A stretch of DNA of 64,000 nt from Dallia pectoralis (taxonomy: Eukaryota; Chordata; Actinopteri; Esociformes; Umbridae): NCBI GenBank assembly GCA_029465975.1, contig CM055742.1, positions 6,544,099-6,608,098 of the forward strand. Direction: 5' to 3'. The notes below the pieces were generated by a model. That model was not told the origin of the DNA. It ran no database searches and saw only the letters and a program-made list of their open reading frames with translations. Of this stretch, positions 55,643 to 64,000 are shown piece by piece. The first letter of the stretch is position 1. Each line of letters opens with the position of its first letter. A program made the position numbers and the translations under genes.

Positions 55643-58423
55643 ATGGGAACTAACCCGAAAAGGACAGTTACTGTGCAAATGGTTCCCCAGCTCGCTGGAT
55701 TGGACGTTCTTGGAAACAAAGAGTCTAATGCCAACTGTGCTAAGGAACCGAACCTCAACCTCTGCCCTGGACCTAATTCTTCAGAACACACACGGGATAA
55801 TGTGTGTCTGACAACCACCAACACAACATCCCGTATCCAAGCAACAGGCCAGACGGAACCTGACGGCGGGGGTGTGGTGACGTCCAACACCAACACAATT
55901 CTCTCCAACAGCCCCGGAGAGAAATTGCCTTCAGACCGCGCGATTGGGGCAGAGCAGACGGCGGACCCGGCGGCTCTGACATGTCGAGGTGTGACCGCGA
56001 CCGAGGTGGCGTCGGAGGGCAACAGGGACGGCAACGCCAACTTGATGCCGTTATCATCTGCGGCAGCCGGAGAGGAGAAGGGGGAGGAGGGTGTCTGCAA
56101 GGCCAGCCTGTCGTCTGCTGTTACATCATTAGAGGTTGACGCGGAGACAAACTACCGCAGAGCTGAAGAGCCTGTGGGAGCAGGGGTGGGGCACGCAGAG
56201 CCCCGGCTGCTGCCCACAGCGGTACAAAGTGCCGCAGCCCCCGGGGCATCCGCAGCATCTCAAGACGAGCCACAGGTTGTCGGTGATAACAACCACACAA
56301 CCGCACAAAATGAAAAGCACCCCCAGGCTTGTGATCTGCAGTGTGCCTCTGACTCGCTGGCGACACTGGCAACTCTCAAACAAGATACGGCCAAGGGGTC
56401 TTCGGTCATCCCAGACAAGGGCACTCAGCCGTCCTGCAAATCAAAAGAGACTGATTATGACGCAACACAGAGTCCCTCGCTGTCATCCAGCCCCACCACT
56501 ACCCCAAACCGGGCTCAATCAAAATGCCCTCCTGAGGTCTCTAAAGGAGGTACGATGGAGACAACCTCTCTGAACCCTTCCTCCAAAATAGAAGACATTA
56601 AAACGGCTGACACATTCCAAACAGAACCGACCAATAAGAATGCCGTAGCTCCAACAGACAGCAAAGCACACATAGCGCTTAGGAACAAGGACCCGAGTTC
56701 CGCTTCTCCCGAGAACAATGATTTCATACGTACTACGTTAGCAAACAAACAGATAGATAAACACCAGGGAGAATCGTCACAGTCATCATCACAGAAGGAG
56801 CATCCTTCGTTGCCCAAGGTTGCCCAACAGAGTCAGGACCAACAGACCGAGAACCAACGGATCCAGAAACAGATGAACCAGAATCAACCCACCCAGAACC
56901 AACCGAACCAGAACCAACCGAACCAGAACCAACCGAACCAGAACCAACCGAACCAGAACCAACTGAACCAAAACCAACCGATCCAAATCCAACAGCAGTC
57001 TTCAAACCACCACGTCACACACTTAGTCCCGACTGCCTTGGCTTCAGAAGATACACAACCAAAAGCCCCCTGCAAAGTATTCAGAGAGGCGTCCACCATG
57101 ACCCGCACCCCAACTGCCACCCCCACCCATTACAAGCAGTTCCAAGATGTGGAGATCCAAGCTGTGGCGGATGTGTGTAGCCGGGCGGTCTCCACAAGCC
57201 CTAGCCTGTTCCCTCTGCCACCGCCCTACGGCTCCACCGACAGAGGCGCAGCCCTGAGGGTAGCGGGTGGAGCGGTACCTTTGCAGCACACCCAGACAGG
57301 CGGCGACCCAACATGTCCGCCGCCGCCTGACTATCCAGCAGATCTCCGGCACGGGTCAGAACGGTTTATTCTGGAGGCAGGTTCGTGCTCTAGTCAGAGT
57401 GCCGGAGTGGTGCTCCACGCAGAGGAGGCAATGGCGGCCCTCCACGCGGAGGTCGCCAGGCTGGGGGCCAAGCCTAAAGACCCGGGACTCAGAGGGTCGA
57501 CGGCGCTGTGCGACTTCCAGCCGAGAGGAGCGGTCCAGCCTCTGCAGCCTGTCTACCAGATCAACATCGAACCATGTGGCGGGCCAAATGATCCGCTGGC
57601 TAATGCGAATCGACAACAGCACCGAGCGGAGGAGAAGACCAACTCCCGTCCGAAGTCTGTAGCGGCAGAGGAATCGGTGGTGTCTAAGGACATCAGAGGC
57701 GCGCCAACGCCGGCCGCATTGCCTCCAACTACAAAAGCTCCATCCTCCCAACTTCAATCTTCCGTCCCGTCGGCAACAGCCACGAGCAACACCAAATCCT
57801 CTGGCTGCACAGCTGCTCCTCCTTCTCAGTCAGCTTCTGCTGTCCCCAAGCCCGACCAAGTCCCAATGCCCACCTCCAAAAAAGCAGAGGACACTAAGCC
57901 TGTGAAATCTACAGAACAGCCCCGAAGCAAGCCGATCAGCCAAAAAGACCAGGTGGGCAAGCAGTCGTTTAAATCGGCTAAAGAGGGGCTTGTAAAGGGG
58001 GTCGGGGGCGTTAAGGCTTTGTTGGGCAAAAAGAAGCAGGAGCAGCTGGAGCCGGAGAGGAAGGGAAAGGAGAAGAGAGAAGAGGAAGGGAAGCAAAAGG
58101 GTGAGAAGAGCATTCATGATGTGTTGTGGGACGAACAGGGGATGACCTGGGAGGTGTACGGAGCCTCCGTTGACCCAGAGTCCCTGGGGTATGCCATCCA
58201 GAGCCACCTGCAGTGTAAGATCAAGGAACAAGAGAAGAAGATTGTGACCCAGTCGTCACTCAGAAAGTCTGTGTCTGTGCCGGCGGACTCGCCCGCCACT
58301 TGTGAAAGGGCCAACAGTAGAAAGACCAAGAGGCGGCAGCACAACGTGTTCAGGTCTATGCTGCAAAATGTCCGACGGCCGAAGTGCTGTGCACGCCCCG
58401 CCCCTTCCGCCGTGCTGGAGTGA
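55643..58423 (+). CDS. gprin3: GPRIN3, G protein-regulated inducer of neurite outgrowth 3, single coding exon, 926 aa
   Basis: Identity comes from two conserved blocks. Near residues 480-520, FREASTMT then VEIQAVADVCSRAVSTSPS matches the GPRIN central motif. The C-terminal 105 residues from about 822 carry WDEQGMTWEVYGAS, SLGYAIQSHLQ, RQHNVFRSMLQN and RRPKCCARPAPSAVLE, which resemble GPRIN3 more than GPRIN1 or GPRIN2. The rest is low-complexity and predicted disordered, rich in Ser, Thr, Gln and Pro, with a Lys/Glu-rich stretch at about 790-820. The double Cys near the end is a plausible palmitoylation site. GPRINs bind activated Gi/o/z alpha subunits at the membrane. It is longer than human GPRIN3 (about 776 aa). 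The frame is open 24 bases upstream from a TTG, but the ATG at 55643 (A at -3, G at +4) is the real start. Confidence 0.9.
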   Translation: MGTNPKRTVTVQMVPQLAGLDVLGNKESNANCAKEPNLNLCPGPNSSEHTRDNVCLTTTNTTSRIQATGQTEPDGGGVVTSNTNTILSNSPGEKLPSDRAIGAEQTADPAALTCRGVTATEVASEGNRDGNANLMPLSSAAAGEEKGEEGVCKASLSSAVTSLEVDAETNYRRAEEPVGAGVGHAEPRLLPTAVQSAAAPGASAASQDEPQVVGDNNHTTAQNEKHPQACDLQCASDSLATLATLKQDTAKGSSVIPDKGTQPSCKSKETDYDATQSPSLSSSPTTTPNRAQSKCPPEVSKGGTMETTSLNPSSKIEDIKTADTFQTEPTNKNAVAPTDSKAHIALRNKDPSSASPENNDFIRTTLANKQIDKHQGESSQSSSQKEHPSLPKVAQQSQDQQTENQRIQKQMNQNQPTQNQPNQNQPNQNQPNQNQPNQNQLNQNQPIQIQQQSSNHHVTHLVPTALASEDTQPKAPCKVFREASTMTRTPTATPTHYKQFQDVEIQAVADVCSRAVSTSPSLFPLPPPYGSTDRGAALRVAGGAVPLQHTQTGGDPTCPPPPDYPADLRHGSERFILEAGSCSSQSAGVVLHAEEAMAALHAEVARLGAKPKDPGLRGSTALCDFQPRGAVQPLQPVYQINIEPCGGPNDPLANANRQQHRAEEKTNSRPKSVAAEESVVSKDIRGAPTPAALPPTTKAPSSQLQSSVPSATATSNTKSSGCTAAPPSQSASAVPKPDQVPMPTSKKAEDTKPVKSTEQPRSKPISQKDQVGKQSFKSAKEGLVKGVGGVKALLGKKKQEQLEPERKGKEKREEEGKQKGEKSIHDVLWDEQGMTWEVYGASVDPESLGYAIQSHLQCKIKEQEKKIVTQSSLRKSVSVPADSPATCERANSRKTKRRQHNVFRSMLQNVRRPKCCARPAPSAVLE
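56876..56995 (+). repeat. gprin3: 15-bp coding repeat in gprin3 (Asn/Gln/Pro pentapeptides)
   Basis: In-frame tandem units of CCGAACCAGAACCAA encode repeated PNQNQ, at about residues 412-450, with variants at the ends (THR, LEU and ILE replacing single positions). Confidence 0.95.
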
Positions 58424-58875
58424 TGAGGGAAAGCTTCAGGCTGTCGGTTGTTATGGACCCTGTCGGTCGACCCTCTTGTAAACCGGGCCCAGCTTCCTCT
58501 TGTAATGGTTCTTCCATTGTCAAGACAAGTGCGGGTCACCCTTCTAGTCAGATGTTGTGGTGGTCAGAAATCCCATTAGATAAGGTCAGTGGTGATTGAA
58601 GAGGACAAAACGAAAAGCAAAAAAAAAACGACCGACTGAAGTTAACGTTTTTGTCATGAACAAATACTTTTTTAGACATAGAAGATATTATAATGAGAGA
58701 AATACATTTGAACGGTGTTTCAAATTGCAATAATAATATCTTAGTGAAACGCATGTTTGTGTTGGGTCTTATGGCAGTCATATCTCCACTATTACTATGA
58801 AGTCCTGGTCTATAAAGGACGCGGCACTGGTCTTTGGTCATGTTACTGTCAGAATAAAAGCCTTTACAGAAGCTC
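58424..58875 (+). other. gprin3: gprin3 3' UTR with polyadenylation signal
   Basis: Noncoding sequence after the TGA stop. AATAAA at 58853-58858 is the first canonical hexamer in this orientation. Confidence 0.5.
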
Positions 58876-61800
58876 TTGTGCAACTAAATATCACTATTTC
58901 TCAGTACAGTGGGAGCATTGTGGTAAAAGTAAATTCATGTTCCGAATGCATTGTACATCGTCTGTTTATAACATTGGTATATAGTTCCTGTTTTAATTTT
59001 CTTAATTTTACAGATTTTTTTTGAGTGGTTTACTACTGATTTTGTCTTGATAAAGAACAACTACAACTCTGCCATGCTTGTTTTTGTATGTCGTACAGTA
59101 TATTGTAAAATACTATTAGACCTGTTTACATTGAGGTGCTCTATAATTGAACCGGGTTGTTTTCATTTCATAATAGAAAACTAGGTAAATTATGAAAAAA
59201 ACATCTGAGCAGTCATTTCTGAATTTAATTTACAGGTGTTTCAAACGGACAGGAAACAGGAAGTAACTTGCCTCCGCTCCCCCCTCAAAAGGACTCCCTC
59301 GGGTATAATTTGCTCAGACAGGTCACACGTGGACGTGTGTGTTTATGAGGTTATTACCAAAGGGGGTAGGGGAAAGTAGGGTATAGTCCGGCAATAACGT
59401 AACCAATAGCAGTCAGATACAAACAAAATATATATATTTTTGAGAGTTCCTAATTAATAACCACCCAACATTTTGTTTATGGAATCGTCTTCGTTATCCA
59501 ATCGTTGGTTTCACATAATGTACAGCGTGTTGTAAAGTGGATCCATCACCACTGGGAAACTGCTGTACCTTGTAGTTTTTCCTCCACACTATAATTGGTG
59601 GTTGTCATGGTTTTCCTGTCAACAGGACATGTGAACTGTACCGGTCATGAGATTGGCTGGCTGGGTTCAACTTGGGTTATACTTTATCAGATCCTTTATG
59701 GAAGTGCTACATAAACCTACATAAATCTAAAAAATATATATATATATATATAGGCTTACAGGCGTGTGGATCGGGGAATATTGTCTGCCGAACTGTTAAC
59801 ATCAAAACACCTTCTGTCAAAATGTATATTTTGAGGTACATGCTGTTACATTTTACTTTACATAGTTTGCCATCAAAATGTGATTGTCCTAGGCTTTTAT
59901 GTTCCCGGTCAAAAAACACACACGCTAACTTGCTATCTGATTGAATGGGCTGCAATCGAGGTGCATTACTCACCTCTGTTAGTAATGCACAGGAGATGTA
60001 TTGATTTTGTCCGCCAGCTGCCATTTCTAGCTATGAAGAGATATTCTTCTACCATAATTCCTCTCTTCTTTAACCCTCATGCACTTCTTCTCTTTCGTTT
60101 GCTGACTGTCTTTCCCTCTGTGTCTCTTCCTGTCTGGCCATAGATCACGGCCAGCAACAGCCAACTCGCTAGCCGTAATCTAACTTCCTTACTCAGGCCT
60201 TAATTAGCTGCTGTTTCAATATTTTATGTCTTCCTCGTCTATACCAGATGGATGGGGCGAGACATGGAGATAGATTGAGAGGGGAAGAGCCAAGATGAAG
60301 AGTAATGAAGAGGGTAAGATGAAGAGTAAGAAATATGAAGAGTGACACGTAGGGAGAGAGATAAAGTGGTTGAGATGAAGGAAGTGAAAGAGATATGGAG
60401 ATGGAAGGCAAAAGAGATGAATCGGCTCTCAGAGACGTCTGACAAAATATCACTCCGCCGTAGTAAGAAGCCTTTATTATTGGGTCAGCCTTGAAAATTC
60501 AAAATGACAAATCATACCGCATCTGCTGTCTGCCGTCTAATATCCCTTTCCAGTTTAGTCCTTGAAAGATTACGTTGTTATCAAAAAGCACAACATTAAT
60601 CAAGGTAATGTCAAACAGTTTGAGTAATGCAATGGAGTGTAATGACTGCGTGTGTGTGTACTACCAGAGGAGCTCCCTGGCAGCAACAAATGGCACAACT
60701 ATGTCATCCGCAGCCCTACTTGTTTTAGTGTAACCAAACAACTAGAGAGGAGCAGTCGGGGCGTCCCTGGCGTGTGTCTCGGAGACGCCTGGAGTGCGGG
60801 TGCGGGGCTTCAAGCTAACGCTGGTGCAATGCGTCGAGAATGTAGCTCGGAGCACCCTTGAGTTTAACGCCGATCGATGACAGGACGACGAGTTACGTTA
60901 CGGTATGCACTTGTTCGAAACGCAATGTCGTTTTGTTACGTTATCTAATACATGTACCGGTACTCAGAACCAGAATTAGAGATCTAGCTGGGTCATTTTT
61001 TGCGATTAGAGTTTGGAAATTGAAATTGCTGCCTTTAAAATAGTTACCTGTTTGCCCTTACAGGTGATCATCGATTTAGATGAAACATTTATTGTGCGGG
61101 CCAAAAATTTTGATTCTCACTTAGAGGTCGGATTCATAAACAGTTGGGCACTCTCTCATTATTTACAATTTAAATGAGGTAATACTTTAAGGTATCAACG
61201 TGATGCTTTATAGGTGAAAAAGATTCAAGCCAATATGGTGTTATAATAGCGGATATTCTCTAATTGCGCTCGGTGTGTAGTCTTACAGGATTCTGTCATA
61301 TTCCCTGGGGATTTGTTTGTATCTTCGTCCTTTATTAGTCACCACTACGAATTCCCTTTTTAACGCCTCACATAATATCACGTTTCCCTGTGGTTTGCAT
61401 TGTGCTCTGACTGTGTCACTGTGTACTGCAGCGAAGTATCCAGACCTTTTCGCTTTCTTCACATTGTATTGTTGTTATAGGCCGAATTTTAACGTCAATG
61501 TACACACAACATCACATAATGCTAGAACAAAACACATTTTAAAATATTATTCAATACAATAAATTAACCTGCTGGAGAGACACCCATTTCGTCAACACTA
61601 GATGTGGCTGTTACAACACCAGGCTGTTATGGTACAGATGGAATCCAAATGACATATGACACTGGGAGCATCTGGATAAACATTCTCTGATCTGGTGAGA
61701 CCAACAAAACGAATACGCTTGGATGCCTAGCAATGGCTGTGTAAGGCAAAAGCAGTGTACATCATATCACCTGACTAATACCCTCCCTTTAGTTTGGAGG

Positions 61801-61940
61801 CGGAAGCGTCCAGCTATGGGTCTTTACGTCAGGGACAGGAAAAGTATTCAGAATTAAGGGAATACTGAAGAGAATACAATACAGACGGGTAATTGAATAA
61901 AACCTGATATAGAGCACACATGGCCTTAGATTCAGGCAAT
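58876..61940. other. No gene seen downstream of gprin3
   Basis: Contains a TA microsatellite at about 59734-59752, a purine-rich AGATGAAGAG-type stretch at about 60240-60420 and otherwise unremarkable AT-rich sequence. Short frames do not resemble known proteins. Confidence 0.5.
61141..61183 (+). repeat. Dispersed direct repeat, copy 1
   Basis: 43 bp starting CAGTTGGGCA and ending ACAATTTAAATGAGGTAAT; 39 of 43 bases match the second copy at 62669-62711. Confidence 0.75.
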
Positions 61941-61944
61941 GAAT

Positions 61945-62100
61945 CGTTCCAACAACACTGCAGTGACTTTGGACAAGTCTGTGGATGTCTTTGAGTGGCC
62001 CAGCCAACGCCCGGACTTGAACCCCAACGGACATATGTGGGGAGACCTGAAGATGACAGTTTACCAACAGCCTGAGAGGATGCTACCAGTGTTCCTGGTC
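61945..62100 (+). pseudogene. Tc1-like transposase fragment
   Basis: The translation contains a FEWPSQRPDLNP-type block followed by HMWGDLK, the conserved C-terminal Tc1/mariner region (SPDLNPIE...W..LK) with changed residues, and the DNA resembles common fish Tc1-like copies. Only about 150 bp remain, without terminal repeats or the rest of the transposase. Confidence 0.8.
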
Positions 62101-62668
62101 ACCTAGTAAGTAGATGTAATAGTTTTTTTGCTTCATTGGCAAAGTTTGAACATGAAAGAAATTTGGTTTGAACAGTGTTCTGTTCGGCAGAATTTCCCAT
62201 TGTAGTTTGCCTCATTGTGTGTTTGGTCATTTAACCACCTTGGGGGATGACAACACCTTTGAAAAGAAATTAACTGTTATTTAATGTTTAAAGAATGTTT
62301 TACATTGCAAAAATAATAAGCTAAATTCAGTCCACAACAGAACAAAACCGGGGATAAAGTGAAGGAATCTAAAGACCTTCCAAACCCGGCTTTACGTCAA
62401 CTTTCCCTTTGGCCACACCGACACACACGGCTGTGACCCAGTTAGCGGCGCACAAAGCCTCTTGTCAGTTGCACAGAGGATCTTCAGAGGAGGAGACGCC
62501 GCTTGAACCGCACAAGCCATTATAATTATCGATGGCCATCATTAGAGTCGCAAACGATGTATTTACAGATGGTGGAGTGTCGTTCTCCTACGGAGACTTG
62601 ACATTGGCAATGGCTACAGCTATACGGTGTCAACCTTCTTCCCTCGTGAATAGGGGGCTTGATTCTGA

Positions 62669-62711
62669 CAGTTGGGCAGTCTATCAATATTAACAATTTA
62701 AATGAGGTAAT
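62669..62711 (+). repeat. Dispersed direct repeat, copy 2
   Basis: 43 bp, same orientation as 61141-61183, 1.53 kb away, four mismatches. Confidence 0.75.
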
Positions 62712-62765
62712 GTCAGAGTGGTATGTTCACTTCTCCGGGTGTCATTCATGATGTCATATAAAACC

Positions 62766-63095
62766 ATTCTCTCATCTCTCTTCCTCGTCCCGTCTCTCTC
62801 TTTCCATCTCTGTACATCTCTCTTCCTCTTCCCATCTCTCTCTTTCCATCTCTGTACATCTCTCTTCCTCTTCCCATCTCTCTCTTTCCATTTCTGTACC
62901 TCTCTCTTCCTCTTCCCATCTCTCTCCCTCCTACCATCTCTCTTCCTTTCTCTCCCTCTTCACATGTTTCTTTCTCTCTCTACCTCTCTCTTCCTCTTCA
63001 AATATCTCTATCTCTTCCCATCTCTCTCTTGCTTTCCATCTCTCTACCTCTCTCTTCACATCTCTCTTCCTCTCTTTTCACATTTTTCAATGTCC
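62766..63095. repeat. Pyrimidine-rich imperfect minisatellite
   Basis: A CT-rich tract with repeated TCTCTCTTTCCATCTCTGTA and CTTCCTCTTCCCATC modules, about 40 bp per copy at first, then increasingly irregular. The minus strand is pure-looking GGAAGAGA polypurine. Confidence 0.85.
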
Positions 63096-63472
63096 GGGGA
63101 AGAGGCAATAGCTCCAGTCTGAGGCCACTTGATAGTAACCACTTGTAAAAATGACATTAAACTTTAGTCAATTATTTCCAGAGATCCCATATTGTAAACG
63201 TAATATCAAATAAACTGTATTTCATTCTGAGCTATACTTTTGTCTTTTTCAGCAGGAAGTATTTGGCATTAGTCCACAAGTTTGAATAAATGTCAGTAAT
63301 TGACCTGGGCATGAGGCAGGGGGATGTTACAGATCATTCCTGGAAGATGACATGTTTACTGTCGACTGCTGGGCTAAATATCTGCCAGTGCTATGGTGTG
63401 CCACTGCAGCTCTCAACCCAGCGGAATATGTGGCCTACATTACCTTGTCTGCAGTTAGGTGCAGGGAGGTTT

Positions 63473-63474
<2 letters not shown>

Positions 63475-63533
<59 letters not shown>
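63475..63533. repeat. (TG)29 microsatellite
   Basis: An uninterrupted TG/GT run of about 59 bp. Confidence 0.98.
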
Positions 63534-63536
<3 letters not shown>

Positions 63537-63788
63537 GGGGGGTAAGAGGGGAATTGTGTAGGGATTTACATTGTCCATGAAATGTGGAGAGAGAAAGAGG
63601 TGTTTGGCTGCCTGGCAAGGTGGTTTAGGATGTGTGTGTGTGTGTGCCCAGTATACACACTCTGACCTGTTATTTTCTGTCCCAAACTCACACAAGGTCA
63701 CCTTGGTTGGCCTCATTAGAGTCATCCTTTATTACAGCTGACAGATGTTCCCATTAATCATTGGACGGCCAGTGGAGAAAGGGCTTCT

Positions 63789-63792
63789 AAAC

Positions 63793-63824
<32 letters not shown>

Positions 63825-63826
63825 TG
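63789..63826. repeat. CA microsatellite
   Basis: An AC/CA run interrupted once by AAAC. Confidence 0.95.
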
Positions 63827-63833
63827 CACCACC

Positions 63834-63920
63834 TCTATGTCACTAGGTATATGTCACTAGGTATATGTCACTAGGTATATGTCACTAGGTATATGTCACT
63901 AGGTATATGTCACTAGGTAT
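63834..63920. repeat. 14-bp minisatellite, about six copies
   Basis: Perfect tandem units of TATATGTCACTAGG. The homogeneity suggests recent expansion. Confidence 0.95.
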
Positions 63921-64000
63921 CGCACAAAAAATTTACCGCAGCAGCAAATACAGTCTAATTTAATTGCACCCTGATATTAATATATTGAGTCATCCTTCAT

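Noticed and set aside
60652..60861. 69-codon frame as a small gene
   Set aside because: No similarity I recognise, no splice or promoter context, and length within chance expectation.

Overview
The window is vertebrate nuclear DNA, and the gene content, gene structure and repeats point to a ray-finned fish. The genes have short exons with GT-AG introns and encode full-length vertebrate proteins. The background carries Tc1-like and Ty3/gypsy relics and a very high density of microsatellites and minisatellites. A few repeat fragments look like families I associate with pike and salmonid genomes, but I cannot fix the species.

Layout: 1-1000 holds two tandem arrays (26-bp and 22-bp units). 1921-2593 is a transposon-like inverted-repeat element. 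5506-5965 (minus) is coding exon 1 of rnf150; the rest of that gene lies beyond the left edge. 11258-30471 (plus) is a complete tbc1d9 of 22 coding exons, about 1283 aa. 31741-31810 is a decayed copy of a tbc1d9 exon. 32120-32815 is a Ty3/gypsy pol relic. 32832-36494 is a 3.66-kb minisatellite. 39139-41498 (plus) is ucp1, six coding exons, 309 aa. 45109-47340 (minus) is elmod2, eight coding exons, 293 aa, with a noncoding first exon near 48394. 55643-58423 (plus) is gprin3, a single coding exon of 926 aa with a probable noncoding first exon near 51109. 58424-64000 has no gene I can support, only repeats and a Tc1 fragment.

rnf150-tbc1d9-ucp1-elmod2 is the neighbourhood found on human chromosome 4q31, which supports the orthology calls, especially ucp1 rather than ucp2 or ucp3. 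Here rnf150 and tbc1d9 are divergent, while from memory they are co-directional in human, so rnf150 may have been inverted. The genes are not an operon. They are independent units for ubiquitin ligation at endomembranes (RNF150), Rab GAP activity (TBC1D9), mitochondrial anion/proton transport (UCP1), Arf-family GAP activity (ELMOD2) and neurite-associated G-protein signalling (GPRIN3).

The less ordinary signals are repeats placed where they could affect splicing in tbc1d9: an array of branch-point-like motifs running into the exon 9 acceptor, a (TG)18 tract touching the exon 14 acceptor, and CA repeats beside the exon 11 donor. Others are the stop-poor 3.66-kb minisatellite whose minus strand reads as acidic heptads, a perfect 40-bp palindrome carrying ETS- and CREB-like motifs, and a 22-copy array of inverted CCAAT boxes between ucp1 and elmod2. 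I found no convincing new multi-gene system.
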